Origin: Xestospongia bergquistia
Taxonomy: Eukaryota > Porifera > Demospongiae > Haplosclerida > Petrosiidae
Reading direction: 5' to 3'
Length of the DNA stretch: 64,000 nt
Assembly (NCBI GenBank): GCA_963965975.1
Contig: OZ014411.1
Span: 19,186,446 to 19,250,445 of the forward strand
A program made the position numbers and the translations under genes. Below are positions 33,801-47,600 of the stretch, piece after piece (the stretch's first letter is position 1; each line of letters begins with the position of its first letter). Under the pieces are notes generated by a model. The model was not told where the DNA came from and made no database searches. It saw only the letters and a program-made list of their open reading frames with translations.

Positions 33801-36800
33801 TTACCTCCGATTTGAGGGGACGATTAACAGTACCTTCCCTATAATTAGTAGACAGAAGCCTGTCTATAGAATACTGAAGCCTTACAATTGAAAGAAGGAG
33901 AGTTCAATGTCATCTGGCCGCAATGAGGTTAACCACTGTATCATATACTTTATTGACAATATCCAATAGTAACCATTGAATCAGGTTTATTAGTCTAGAC
34001 TAGGGAAGGGTCTGTTAGTCATTGACATAACACAATGTGATCATTTGTTACTATTCATTCCACTATTATGTTACTGTCTAGTTTCAAAGATAGAAGAGAA
34101 ACATAGCAATGATAATGAACCAGTTGATCAACCATCAAAACGACTTAGATTGGAACAAGTAAATGAAATGGACATTCAAGAAGACAATGAGAAAGTGGAG
34201 GATGACCTGGTGTCATCAACTGATGTAGAGGTACGTGATGTAATGTCCCTTATGAACACAATAAGTTGATATCAGTTTAAAATCTAATGAATGATATTGT
34301 AATAGCAACTTTGTTGTGATGTTAATGATCACTTTCTTAGTTGTCGTATGTGTATGCAATCATTGTTGTCATACAATTATTCCTCAACAAGTTCCCAACT
34401 ATTGTTATCGTAACACAATATGTAATACTCAAGTAATTATCACATTTCCTTAATGATAATAGGGGACTCACACTGATGCAGCTGCACATACAGATGTGTA
34501 ATCAGTACATATGGTTTCCTCTTGTCATTGAGAATACTTTTCCCTGTTGTGGGTGGTTTCTGTGTCTTGATATTGGGTAACTACATTGGGAAACTTTGTA
34601 TTTAGTAATACCATTATATTATATGGTATCATGATCACTGTCTTCTTGTGAAACCACTCTTGTGAAATATGAGGTAATATTAGGCCAGTTTACTTGTCCT
34701 GGTATGCCTTGCACGAATTTGTGACATTTTGCTTACAGAATATTGTTTATCCTTGATGTGTAGTTTCATTATTTATCCAGATGTACTTTTGGCTACTGAA
34801 CTGAAGGAAATTGGGCTCAATATAGTTTTGATATGTGCCAATATAAAACTAATTTTGTCTATTTCATTTAACAATTATCATACTCTACGTGGTAATACCC
34901 TTTGTGGGTGATATGGTTACTTTGGTTTTGTTTGGAATAATTACATTCGAGCATGTTATTACTGGTTTTAGACTGGTCTGTATGTAGTGCCTGTTGTGGG
35001 TTTGTAATATCAAAGGAGGAAACCTTTACCATATCATTGGAGGGGTTGACCACTTACCACATCATCAGAGTTGTGGCAAATAAGTGGATTTGAGCATAAT
35101 TTTTAAGAACTATAAGATTATGGAATGTTGCTGTTGATACATTTTGCACCTCCATTGATATGTTTAAGGATATCTATATCTATATATGTATGTAATATAT
35201 GCTTTTTACTCCATATATAATACTTTATTGTAACTTTTCAAGTAATTTTTTTAACATACTCAATTTGCAATGTTATTTGAATTCCTTCACAGTTGATGGC
35301 ACCTGAGTCATCCTTGTGCAGGTTTGAGATTTTAAAGATTCTTTCCTTTCATCATATACCTCATGTTCCTTTGGTTACTATTTTCAAATCTTCCTTCCTT
35401 CCTGTATAGGTCTCCTATTGACCTTTACATATGTGTCTTCCACTTGCATTGACCAATTACCCTAGCAGTAATTTAACTATCAAAAGTAATAACTACATAT
35501 AGATATAGATGTGAAGATTAACTTGATCAAAATACACTTGTAAATTTATAATAAATAAGCTTTATTTTATGGAGACTTTTTCAGAATCAACAAGGTTATC
35601 TAATTAAGAAATATAACAGCTTAAATTGTGCCCAATTAAATACTACAGACTTGCAGACTTTGTCAAATCCTTAATGACTTAAGTATAGCTCTTTGGGTTT
35701 AATTAAAGGTCATCCTATAATTGTTTTGAACATTCTGATTTCACAAGAGAACATATGAGTTTGATTGCTAGAAGATTGAGAATCAAGGTGGCTAGCCTTG
35801 AAGAATATTCAATATGGAAGGAATCATTGTAGAGGATTTTTTAAAAGTTTATTGTTTGTCATGTTCTCTAGCAATTAAAGTATGCTATTAAATTTCATTT
35901 ATTGGTTTGTATCATTACATACAACAAGTGGACTAATTTAATTAATAACTTGTCAGTTTTGAAGACTGGAGTGTTGGTAGAAGGTATAGAACAGAGAGTT
36001 AGACCACCTTGAAGCATAATCATTGTCATAGACTAATAGTAATCCATATAAAGGTAATTAATTGTAATTGGTTGTGATATGTATTGGTAATTTAATTACA
36101 CACTTGATTTGATTTGTTGCTTTCCATAGTTGATACAAGTACATTATATATATAATATATATATTAGACATTTAAAATGTAAAATGCATATAAATACATA
36201 CATACATACATACATACATACATACATACATACATACATACATACATGCATACATACATACATGCATACATACAAACATATGTATATTTTTGGCCAATTT
36301 TATGAACAGCATATGTCTCTGTATAGAACTACCTGTTTTTATTATCTTTGGTTGCTATAGGTGATAAGAATTGAATTGTGTACTTCCCAAAGTTATTTGC
36401 TTTCTTGCAAGTTGCAATATGTAAGGAGACTTGAAACTAGAAGTGAATAACTTGATTGTCATTTGTGGTCATAGTTAAAGCGACTGTGAAGACTTTCCCA
36501 AAAGATCTAAACATGAAGAAAATGTTGTTGTTGTTCAACCTTGTAATATCATTAATATTGAAAGAAAATTTGGTTACAAATTATAGAGCACATTTGTATT
36601 GATTTGTTATATAGAGACACATTACTTTCTTTGCTATTGTTATCAACGTAGAGTAGTTGTAATAATAACAGTAGTTTAAGCTGACACTACTTCAATTTCC
36701 TTTTGTGTGTGTTAGGTTTAAATGACTTTGTGAACCAAACGAGTGAATTTATTAACCACAGTAGATATTGATATACTCTTTAAACTATACATATTAATCA

Positions 36801-39800
36801 TACCATGTGTTGTTTTGTTAACTTAACCTCTTTTTATAAGGCTTTACTGGTCTGCCAGATAAATGTAGGTGTGATACTGATTACTACTCTTATCATTTAT
36901 ATATCAAAATGAACACATGGTAATAACCACTATCAATAAACATTTACAGCACTTGTGTAGATTACATGTACAATATATATATATGTACTTGTATAAGTTG
37001 TACTCATTTGTATGGTAACATGATGTTTTAGACTGTGTCTGAAAATGTACTCAGTGTTATGATATTGCTGTACACATGTTGTTGTGTGCTGTTGTAATGT
37101 TAACTTGTATTCAGGTTGTGTTCAGGTATTATGTAAGTCTTACAGTTACCTTAATAAATCATTGAGTGATATCATTTTGGTAAGCATGGTAAAACACCTC
37201 TAGACATTTAAATAACAGTTGTTGATGGAATGATATATGATAACATGTATTATGGTTAGTACTTGTACATGATATCAATCAAGTTGGTTCCAATGTGCTA
37301 TGTAACTCAGGATACATGTTCAAATACTGCCACCAAGTGTTGCTATGGTTACAAAAATATTTAGCCTGAGAATGACCTAATCTTATTAGTTACTAGTTTC
37401 CTTTCGTTCGTGTTCCTTTGATCAAATTACTGTGACTTCTCTTTTGTTAGATTAAGGAGAAAAGAAGAAGAGAAAGAGAAGACGACTATCAAAAGGCTGC
37501 ATTGTTACTACAAAAGAGAACAATGGATGGGTCAGTACTTAGTTATATCTACAAAATATAAGTGTATTGTTACATAAGGTATATGATTCAATATGTTTAA
37601 AGTGGAAGAATTAGTAGTGGGTGTGGCATGATTTTGAATTTGAAATTGTATCTTAAGCAGGATTCATTGCTTACTCTATTTTAAAAGTGATCCTAACTAT
37701 ATTAATATGGACTAGTTGTACTTGTATGTGTGACTCATACATCACTGTGTGTGTGTGTGTGTGTGTGCAAGATCTCTACAATCTCATTTTAGTTGTTTTT
37801 GTTGAGCCATTTCGCTTGAAATTATAAGAACTGCAGCCAAAGAAATTAGTCGTTATTTTCTGTGTTTATGTCTACCATGTTTTATGTGTGATTCTATAAC
37901 AATACATTTTGAAATACAAATGCATTTTAATGTATTATTGCATGTATAAGATATTGTGTTACTTGTAATTTGTGATGTAATATTCTGGTCATGTTATCAA
38001 GTAGTCTTCCATGTATTGTGTATTGTCTTCAATATAAAGTATATATCTAGGTCTTCTTCTTTATGTGGTTGACTAATTGATTTCATTGTGGTATAACTAT
38101 TATTCCATTATAAACACAATACATTTAATATATAATAATAGATTTCTATACACTTTGTGTCATTGCCTAATAAATAATGCTGTTCAATATCATAGAAATA
38201 TCATTTATATTGCTTTTTTATTGTTAGACTATTGATTGCTTGTCGTTTTCATCCTGAGCCCATCCTGATGTCATTACTGGAGTTTGTAGCTCCCTCTCGG
38301 CCTGTGGTTGTCTACTGCCAGTTTCAAGAAGCAAGTTATTTGCATAACATATGACCATTCACTTCATTACTTAATATAGTACAATTGAGTACATCTAATC
38401 ACATATAATACTGTCTATAATAATAAACAATAACAGTGTATATAACTATGTGGCTATGTACATGTAGGTTATCTTATATTGTATGTTGTTGTCTCTTCTT
38501 GTTTGTTTTTGGGAGGAAAAGATTACCACTATCAATGTTGACCAATACTACAGAATTATGACTCTTAAGAAAATGTAAATGTTTTTCTTGTCAGGCTTTA
38601 GTGTTCCTTTCAATCTAAATAGTGTGTATACAGTTAATAGGAATTGATTTTTTGTATGATACACATGTTATTATTCTGGTCTGCTTGGAATATCAATTAG
38701 TTGGATTAGGAGGGTCTCACTAGTTGACATTGCAGCTGTATTGGAGTTGCTACTAGACACTTGCCACAGATAGTGATAGTACATACCTGGAAATGAAAAC
38801 TGGATATAGCAGAATTGTGGTATTGGAAAGGGATGTTTTGATGTTCTGAGCCAGTATGTCTATGGAGATTTTGATATAATAATTCAATTCTACAAGATGA
38901 AGTAGTAAACCATTTGTAGATGGGTATAGAATTCATTTCTACATGATAAAGTAGTGAACCATTTGTAGGTGGGTCTTGGTTATGTTACTTTGTTGTATAT
39001 AGGTGTCTATGACCCTCCTTCTATTGAGAGTAATGTTACATTTCAACATGTACTCCACCACAGGTGTATAATAGACCACTTCACTTCAAGTAGCCTTGTC
39101 AATATTGTTGTCTGAGAGTCTTCCTCTACATTATCTTGTACTTAATATGTATTATACATATCTATACAGTGTATGTGACTAGTCTATTAATTCAAAGAGA
39201 ACAGTAGTGCATAATCAAAGATATTGTTCTCCTGATGAAGTTACTGATAGACTAACTTTAGGTAGCAGGTGTCCATGGTAGTTTACTATAATTTTTGCAG
39301 CCATAGAGAGAGAGTATGATCATTATACTATGACAAGTTGTGGTCTGGTCTAATAACAGTCTATAAACTATGGGCTGCTGTCATAGTCTCAACAGTACAT
39401 GTGTTTTCTAGTAAACAGTAAGACAATGCCACTCGTTGAGTGATACATTGGTTAGCTATTACTTAAGTTGGTTGGTTTTCTTATGGGAATGTTAAGCAGT
39501 TTACTAATTCCTGTAATATGACACATGTTACTTTTATCAGTTTGTTATTTAAGTAATGGTATCTATTGATGTATCCATCGATCAGTTTATCTTATCTTTA
39601 TTACATCCTGTATTTTAACTAAGGGATAGATATAAGTGTTAAGTTATCTTTCTCTTCTAAATAGCCATTGGTTCAGTGTTATCAACGCTTAAAGGAAATT
39701 GGACAAGTATTTAACATACAATTATCAGAGTCATGGCTGAGACACTATCAGGTACTGATATTTATAGAAAGAGGTGTTCTGAATGCATTCTTTGTTATAA

Positions 39801-40052
39801 CTATGAATAGGTGTGTTCCCTTGTACTTCTCATTATGTAGTTAATATTATAAGTTGTATAATATTGAGAATCAGCTTAACTACATGTTTGTAACATTATA
39901 GAGGGGCTGACTCTATCATTATGTCGTGATGTTTGATTGTGATTGTATATGTGTTCATCTTTTAGGTATTGCCTGGTCGGACACACCCATCAGTCAATAT
40001 GGATGCCCAGAGTGGTTACTTGTTGTATGGAACAACACTAAGTTCACTTTAA
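23831..40052 (+). CDS. TRMT6: tRNA (adenine-58-N1) methyltransferase non-catalytic subunit TRM6
   Basis: TRM6 pairs with catalytic TRM61 to make m1A58 in tRNA and is needed for tRNA binding by the complex. Thirteen exons join into one 465-codon frame: 23831-23904, 25849-26092, 26494-26585, 26822-26905, 27088-27212, 31657-31702, 31943-32074, 32353-32447, 34082-34230, 37451-37530, 38228-38330, 39665-39751, 39966-40052. Family blocks seen are the N-terminal NNIYKATRL strand, [13 protein letters not shown] with [87 protein letters not shown] and the C-terminal [15 protein letters not shown]. Length is near the 497 residues recalled for the human protein. An acidic, low-complexity insert lies in exons 8-9. 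Exon 11 ends at a GC donor (GCAAGT); the other donors are GT. The ATG at 23831 begins the only frame reaching exon 2. Exon limits are by eye. Confidence 0.93.
24162..24243. repeat. 82-bp exact direct repeat, copy 2
   Basis: Identical over 82 bases to 21985-22066 and in the same orientation. It lies inside intron 1 of TRMT6. The block between the two copies holds the minisatellite and TRMT6 exon 1. Confidence 0.95.
24690..25000. repeat. Diverged intronic duplication, copy A
   Basis: Blocks such as CATAGTCACCTGTCTACAAA, TTTTAGAATCAGTTAA, CCTTTTAAAA and AATTGAATAATT recur in the same order at about 25340-25600. Similarity is patchy, so this is an old duplication or a dispersed repeat inside TRMT6 intron 1. 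Confidence 0.5.
25018..25200. repeat. Dispersed intronic repeat, copy 1
   Basis: About 180 bp resembling 28508-28695. Shared blocks include AGAGGAATRCARAAAATGAG, GACATATACCTT, CTGATTTCATTATTG and TCTATACATAT. No coding function is evident; the minus-strand ORFs of the two copies are alike only because the DNA is. Confidence 0.7.
25340..25600. repeat. Diverged intronic duplication, copy B
   Basis: Partner of 24690-25000, with CATAGTCACCAGTCTGCAAA and TTTTAGAATCAAGTTAA in matching order. Limits are approximate. Confidence 0.5.
27848..27895. repeat. (CA)n/(TG)n microsatellite with a palindromic centre
   Basis: A short CACACACA run meets a longer TGTGTGTG run through CATATG, so the strand can fold on itself. 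Located in TRMT6 intron 5. Confidence 0.85.
28508..28695. repeat. Dispersed intronic repeat, copy 2
   Basis: Partner of 25018-25200, located in TRMT6 intron 5, with a small insertion before TCTATACATATCATC. The family may be a non-autonomous element; no termini or target duplication were confirmed. Confidence 0.7.
28727..28965. repeat. Degenerate minisatellite, about 40-50 bp unit
   Basis: Variants of GTGCTATAGG, TTCTAATGGAAGAGT and CTGACTTATATAGTC alternate five or six times. Adjacent GACTTATATA motifs lie at 28751 and 28791, and later units stretch to about 50 bp. The array lies in TRMT6 intron 5 just right of the dispersed repeat. Confidence 0.7.
33077..33240. repeat. 84-bp tandem duplication
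   Basis: TAATGTTTATAGCTAGT at 33077 and TAATGTCTATAGCTGGT at 33161 head two diverged copies that both end near an AAACATTCTTT motif. Intron 8 of TRMT6. Confidence 0.7.
36192..36282. repeat. (CATA)n microsatellite
   Basis: About twenty CATA units with occasional CATG or CAAA variants, in TRMT6 intron 9. An ORF through it reads as repeated Ile-His-Thr-Tyr and is not a gene. Confidence 0.92.
37746..37768. repeat. (GT)n microsatellite
   Basis: Eleven GT units in TRMT6 intron 10. Confidence 0.85.
38885..38978. repeat. Tandem duplication, about 49-bp unit
   Basis: TTCTACAAGATGAAGTAGTA and TTCTACATGATAAAGTAGTG start two similar units, each followed by ACCATTTGTAG and TGGGT. Located in TRMT6 intron 11. 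Confidence 0.75.
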
Positions 40053-43000
40053 ACTAGTTTTTTTGTGTTAGTTACTATTGTTCATAATATTGTGTAATGG
40101 GAAATGTGTTAATTCTTTTGTTGATTTCAGATAGTCATATTAAAACCATTGATTTTAATATCTATTGTATAATTGTGTACATAACTAGATATTCCCATAG
40201 CAACTGTGATCACTTCCTGTGAGTATTAGATATTAGTAGTATATGTAATATGTACTATCCATGCCAAAGGGAAATTCTTGTGGTTTATCTTTTTGAGACA
40301 GCATTATGTTTTTATAACAAGTTCAAAGAAAAGGAGGATCATTCTCTGCAAATGATAATTCAATTATTGTTATTGTTTTATTTTAGCCAATGACCCCAAT
40401 TTAAAATTTGACCTTTCCTCTTTAAAGTGAACATCTGTTATAGAACTTTCCTCTATGTAACAGGATAATAGAAGCAGCTGGTAGAGTCCTGTGAGATAGT
40501 TGTGTAGTTGGACTCATAAACCAACCCAATATACTTGAGTCATAGAGACTATATTTTTGTTTCCATTTACTTGAAGTTAATTTGGTAATATGATTTTTAT
40601 GCATTATCTTTATCATTGGATTTGTCATTATATGTTTGAGTTTTTTAAATGTCAGTTCAATGTTTATAACAGTATTTTAAGGGGAAACTTTTAATATCAA
40701 TACTGCTACCTATTGTATAATATATATTATCAATGTAGTTAAGATTTGGGAACTTTAGACTGAAGTCTTTTGTGTACCTTGAACCAAGTGACTTGTTATT
40801 TAGCCTGACCTCAAACTAATCAGAGATTACCACTGCTCCCAATACACATTTATGATAGCTTTTTGTGGCTTGAACTAGTAGGTACAGACAGACTGTGTCA
40901 TATACCTGTATCTACTGTAACTAAAGGACAGGCTTCTTGTAAATTTTATTGGATTGATGTGGTAAAATTTTAAAGTGTTTTGACAATATGCTTGCATATA
41001 TTAACAATTTAATTTAGACTGTATTCCAGTTAATTATGTTAACATCAGATATGAGAATGAGCATATAATACTGAAGATAATACTATTAGCTGTTTAGCTT
41101 TTATGATTAAAGTTCAATCATTGTACAATGAAAGTACAAGCCAATGCACCCAGTTATACCATAGCATGCAATTCTAGACTGTTGTGATAAGATTGGGGTG
41201 TTGAGAGTAATTGTAGTAGCATATTCTGATGTCATACTCAGATTTCCTTATTCATAGATTCATAGATGTCATACTATATATATATACCATTCTAGTGCTT
41301 GAGTGTTTTAATGGGTTTGTAGGCCAACATTTTTCTTGTTAGACATGTATGTTTTGATAGCTAATGGACTAGTCTGTGATATGTTTATGTCATGGTCAAA
41401 TGAGGTGTGTACCTGGAAGTCTGACATAGATAGATGTATACCTGTGTGCATAGGGTCAATTGTATTGGCTGATATTACTTCTTTAACTCCTCTTGATACC
41501 ATATTTGTCTGTATCATCTATTGTCAAGAATACCTTGTGTCTAAAGGTATTCATTCCAGGCTAGACTATGCATGTATATTGTTCAAAGATTTTGTAGCTA
41601 TGGTAACATATTAAAAAAGCTGAATTGTCATTGTTTATCTAGGTCTGTCTTTGATATGTTTGTACTGTAATGTCTTTACTCTGTTCTAATGATTTACTTG
41701 AATCATTTTACTAACTTCTTTCTATTATATAAATTTGTTATATGATATGTACATTTGAAGTGCTGACAATAAATGTTAACAGATCAGTGTAGTAATTTGT
41801 CTTAAAGTCATCACCTAATTATATAATATGTTATGCATGGTACATTTATATATTGTGATTGCTGTCACATATTTCCACTGAATATTATTGAACTAACTTT
41901 AACAAGACATTCATGCATGATGTTTGATTTGTTGTTCAGTTTCAAGTTGAACAGGTGGCTTTTCCTATATAATGCCACATTGCTTGCAATTATTAACAGA
42001 AAAGCCTTGTGGGTTGCCAGCTGTGTCTACTTCATGGGAAAGAGAGGCTGGCATCATGGTTTAGGTTAAAGGAGAAGGATGCACCTGGATAGAATGCAGT
42101 TATATAGTCTAAGGGAGACTGAGCCATTCATCTGCTTTCATCACATGTGTATTTAGTATTTAAAATGTCATTACACATTTGAATAAATTGCCATGTGCTA
42201 TAATTCTTTTATCATGAGTTCCACATTGAGAGTAGTTGGTTTGTTTACATATTCAATAGATTTCTGCTGTTATAGTCTGTACCATAAGTCCTCCCTTAGT
42301 TGATATACTCTGTTCAAAACAGGATATAGTCTCTGTGTACAAAAGGGTAGAGTATACAGGTTAGGGTTGATTAAAAACTTGTATGGGGTGTTCTGAGGGA
42401 TTATGGATCAAAAGCTCCTCCTATTGTGTGTATGTATGTGTGTGTGTGTGTATGCCTACTATAGTAAGTGAGCCATGTTAGGTGTAGGTTTTTGTTGGTT
42501 AGTTAGAGCATGTCATATGGCTTTGTTATTACTCTGTTACAAACAAACACTTATAGTCAACTGATGTATTAGTTGAAGTCTTTTGATTAATATCCCTGTG
42601 AACTGTAATACAGTCACTGTGTCAGTCATTGCAATTAAAATTCATCTAGTGTCATTAAGGAAGTTGACGACATCGTTTATGTGACCTTAATTGACACACT
42701 GGAAATTACCTTGTAAAGATGAGTTTTTAATATTTTGTTTGTGATATGTATTATAGTTGTTTAGTTTTAATATGACTAGTAATTGTATTATAAATTATGT
42801 ATTATATAATTATTCCTTGACTGTTTGTCCTACTCCTTTCGATGTATAATATAATTATTATAACAATAGTATTTGTTATAATAATATTACATTATATTAT
42901 TATACATGACAATATTTTGCTAATATTTTGTGGTGCAAGAAATAATTAACAAAGCTATTATAATCTCCTAATTAGGTTGTTATTTGCAGTGATGTATTAT

Positions 43001-43860
43001 TTGATCCAACAGTTTTATTGATGTTTACGACACTTGACAGTCATGTATGGTGTAATATATGTTAAATGTTTCATGTTTCCTTATGAAATCCTATCAAGAC
43101 AAGTGAGGTGACTAATAACCTGTTGTTACAATGTCATATTTCCTATCTAGAGTCAGTTTGTTTGGACTGCAATACTGGTAGGATAATAAACTCTCCATGA
43201 TTTAGTAGAAACACGATATGTGATAACATTGTAGGTTCATCGACAGCTATCTTCCATCATAGTGTCATAACAAACATTACATAACATCACCACTATGGGT
43301 ATGGCCAGGTAGTACACCGTTCTTTCCTTGTGATGTACAGATATGAGTAATATTTTAGGGATTAGTTAATAACATAACAAGTGTGTTAGAAATATACCCA
43401 ACAATGTTTAGTAACAACCTTTCTCTTCCATGTTGGTTTAGAAAGAACTGCAGATATTTTATCAAATATCTCTAACAATTCATACTATTTGCTGAGTAGT
43501 ACCAGATATTTTTCTAAACTGATAAAGAACAGTTTATCTTTACTGAGAACAGTTATAATTGATAACATGTTTCATCATAAAATATATATTGTATATTAAT
43601 TCAAAAAAATATTTTAAATAACACCTTAAAAAATAAGATGTAATTTATATATAGTTTGTTCATATATGCTTAAGCTAATGCAGATAATTATGATGTTAGG
43701 GTGTGGTGTTAAACATCTAGACCTGGTTCTTGTATACTACTGTTGTTTGTGTGCTACTGATTACACAAGTTGGGTAGTTAAATAAGTTCGCCTTAGGGTG
43801 AGAGAAAAGTATTTGTGGGAGGGCTATATGGTTATAGACAATAGCCTACTGGACAGGTCG
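40053..43860. other. Intergenic stretch between TRMT6 and the RasGEF gene
   Basis: No recognisable gene in nearly 4 kb. It includes AATAAA-type motifs at 41768 and 42182, too far from the TRMT6 stop to assign with confidence, a (GT)n run near 42430-42450 and AT-rich palindromes near 42840-42905. ORFs at 41336-41614 and 41833-42069 show no motif I know. Confidence 0.5.
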
Positions 43861-44150
43861 TTAAATTGTTGTGTACCAATAATCACACGTGTTCAACATC
43901 CTCGACACACCCACTTCCACTTAAGGCGCAACCACACCCATTTAAGCCTATGTAATCAATAGTTTATGTGTATAAACGTTGACTGACTCAAAGAAGACTC
44001 TTATATTTTCTTATGTCGTATTGAAAACTTGCGAACTAAAGTGACTTCAAAGAAGAGTACCGAAGTACGGAAACTTTCATTGCATCTGGGCGAGCGAAGA
44101 CGAAGGGAAGACCAAGCGATTGATTGTGTTCAATACACTAGCTCACTCTT
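43861..44150 (+). promoter_or_regulatory. Likely promoter and 5' non-coding exon of the RasGEF gene
   Basis: A relatively GC-richer patch with CCAAT (43877), an ACACGTGT E-box (43886) and several CACACCC-type boxes (43911-43952) precedes a segment ending in a good donor, CTCTT/GTAAGT at 44151. The coding exon opens just after an acceptor (AAATAG before GTCATGG at 44684), which requires an upstream non-coding exon. This segment is the best candidate. The transcription start is not determined. Confidence 0.4.
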
Positions 44151-44686
44151 GTAAGTTGTTGTTGTAAACGTACAACTTATCGCCAATTCGGTGTAGTAAG
44201 AATGAGAAGAGTTTGGTGATTGCCTTAGGTTATAAACACCCTCTTGATAGTAATTACCTTTAGTACTTGAGGTTAGTCACACTTGAAATTTTTTCGGCAG
44301 TAGCAGCACTTAAGCTTTTCTCTGTACGCTAGCTGTTACTTTGGTAACGTTATGCCTTTTTCAGGCAGTAGCCATAGTTGATCTACCTAATGCCATTATA
44401 GTTTATTATATTAACTGCATTTAAGTGGATTGCTAAGTTCATTAACTGGCCTTTCTATCCCATTTTTATGTCTTGCTGCCTTTATAGAGAGTGAGTGGTC
44501 ATTATTGAAGTAATTTTGACTTTTAAAAGAGTATAAATCACCTGTGCATGCAAAGTATATTATATGTTGTGGAGAAATATTTGATCTTTGTATTTCTTGA
44601 TAGTGTCATTCAAATATCTCCTGTTAATGTAAACATTGTATCAACATTATGAACTGTATTTTTACAGCCTTTTTTTTAAATAGGTC

Positions 44687-47600
44687 ATGGCTGCAGTTGA
44701 AACAGATTATAATTCACGCAGCTTGGACAGATCATCTATGAAGATAAAGCGAAAACCATCAAGAAAAAAACCTTCCAACACTTTGCCAGTTCCATTGAAA
44801 TCAGGTAGTCTAGAAGATGTCACCATCACAGGGACTCAAGTTAAAGAAATCCCTGTTGACTTTCCGGTCAATATGGATGCATTGCTAAATCGAACTGATC
44901 AAGTCATGGACATTGAGTTAAGAGAGAATGGTAGCAATGACCACTTCCATCGTGCTGTTGAAGGCAAAGTCATTCCAAGTCGAGAGGCCATCAGAAGATT
45001 GAGTACCAAGAAACGAAAAAGTGCAGACAAACTACTTGATGATGAGATAACAAAAGGTTTGACTGACTCCAATCTCTCAGAGTCAGAGACTCAAGATGAA
45101 ATTACACCTATCATAAAGTTAAACACTGCAGATGAATTGACATCTTCAGAGTTTGCAGATGGTCTTGGTGAAGTCATAAGAATCCATCATTGTAATGGCA
45201 TGAAACTTCTATCAAATAATAGAGACAGTACTGACTCAGGCATAGCTATATCGGAAATGAATGACAGAGAAGCTGTTACACATGGTAACTCTACAGAAAA
45301 CTCACCTACCGATACAAACATCACATTAAGAGATCATGTTGCTCCTGCTGCTAATCACTTAAAACTAATAAAAGGCTCACCTTTTGATTCACTAAAATAT
45401 GGTACAAAAAGACATAGAGACTCCATGTTACTGTCTCAACTCTGTGTTGTCACAGTAACCTTACCAGCTGATATTCAGCAAGGACAGAAAGGACGTGGTG
45501 CTACTTTAAAATTTCGTTTTTCTCCATATACCCAAATTGAGACATTGAGAGTAGCTATTTTAAAGGTACATACTGTTATAATCCTTGTCATGTGTATTGT
45601 GTCTAGTTTGATAATGTTGATATTGCTATCGTAGATGTAGATACAAATTTGTGTTTGATAACTGTATCTGTCTAAAATCAACTGTCAAAATATACAAGAA
45701 CATTAGCATTATTGGTTTGTGAGTGATAACTACATGTGTATTCCTCACATGTACAGCATGTGTTGATATTTCCCATTAGTGATATAAGTGGTTGATAAGG
45801 AAATTTTTGTCTTTGATCTTAGCATGTTTTTTGCCTTCCATTTTGTATCTCCCTCCTGTAGTATGGTAGTAATAGTCTACATAGTTAACATTCCTAGTGC
45901 CTAATTTTGAAAGACCAGGCTAGTAGTCTAATCTGTACATTATGCTATTAGAATAGCAGTTATCATACCTTCTGCATACCAGCTTGTATTATCATATATA
46001 AACTAGTCAGTAAGAACATCTGATGTTTGCTTTGTGTACCTCACTTCCCATGACAACCTTTTTATACTCACCTGTTTAATGTATTCTTACTTGATGGACT
46101 CTGCTTTAAAGTTTAGTAACATTGTCTTTGATTAATACAATTTTATGTATTATCTATCTGTATATACATCAAGTAAATTGGGAGGATTGTCTTTTTATTG
46201 AAATAACTGGATACTTAATTTAAAACCGTCTGTTTGGGTTTATATTGGACTGCCTCAGTCATATCAAATCTGCCTCCTTAGTCTTAAAGTCTTGTTTTGT
46301 TATTTTACTAAACAGTGAATGATGTTAAGATATCATGTTTTGTATATTAAGGAGGTGGGGAAATACTTACCTATTGTTCAAGGGTATACAATACAATTTA
46401 TTTACATGTCTGTTAATATAAAATTCTTTTTTAATTTTTTAGCAATTCCATGAGAGATTTGAGATATCGGTCGAAAATTTATCAAAATTACATCTATGTC
46501 GATACTTGGAGGTGAGTACAATCGCTCTGTGATGATACAATACATTAAATTTGTGTTACATTTGTCCTTGGACTTTATTGGTAAATCATTATTACCATTA
46601 ATAGACTTTCTGTATTCCCACTTAGTAGCCAGCAACAAATTTAGCTAACAAGTACTGTTATGTATATTCAATGATGTAATTGCCATTAGACTGTGCTATT
46701 CATTGTTATGGTAACTAATGCTCAGATTACCTGTTTGGGGTAGGTGATGGCATACAGTATATGGTCTTACAGTTAGTTCAGTGACTGCACTGTTGGCTCT
46801 AAAACTGTCTGGTAGCTCTTGTGTAATGTAAATGGGACTTCAAAGTATTTCTATATCAACTGTTTATTAGGAATTAAGATCAGACTAATTTGCTTTGTGA
46901 TGTAACATGACATGTCTCCATGCTGAGACTGCAGTGCTGATAACTGGTAAATACAGCTGCAGAGAGTTGATATCATTATGTAACAGTGCTGCTTCATGAT
47001 TAATTGAAACTTAACTTAGTGACTGTCTAGTGGGTGTTGTAAACTGTTAATCATTCATTTGTTATAAATGGTAGAAATATGCACAATAAATCCAGATATG
47101 GTATGTGTAAGTGCAGTAATGTACTTGCCTTAATAAACATTGCATAACTTTGCCTGCAGTCATTCAGACTATGATGTACTGTGTTGGAATGTAGTGCACT
47201 AATTTTTGTATTTAATCTGAAGAGACTAATGGACAGACATGGTATGTATATCCCATTCATGGGCTATTGCATTACTCTTTAAAGCTTTTTCCGTTATGGC
47301 TATTGAGTCAATATCAGGTTATGCTTGAGTGAATATTGTGTGACTTGATATCCTTTTATTGATATATGCCTTTTAGCTTTGTGTAAGAAGTACTGATATC
47401 ACGTAGTTATAGTAGATGATGAATGGAGATAATGGAGTGATATCATTAACAAAGTATGCATGCATTTTAAAATTGTTTTCAGCCAATTTTTTATTAGCTT
47501 GTAGTATCAAAGTAGTAACACCCTATGCATAATGTAACCACAAACAGTCTAAATGAGCTGAGTACCTTCTATAGTAAACAGTGTAGGACTTGATATACAC

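Noticed and set aside
36130-36360. 76-codon ORF with Ile-His-Thr-Tyr repeats
   Set aside because: It is a CATA microsatellite read in frame, in a TRMT6 intron.
41336-42069. Two ORFs of 92 and 78 codons in the intergenic region
   Set aside because: No motif, no splice context, AT-rich; length expected by chance in nearly 4 kb.
45566-45634. Hydrophobic extension of the first RasGEF exon (VIILVMCIVSSLIMLILLS) as a membrane anchor
   Set aside because: It is intron sequence after a GTACAT donor; splicing to 46443 continues the ubiquitin-fold unit in frame.
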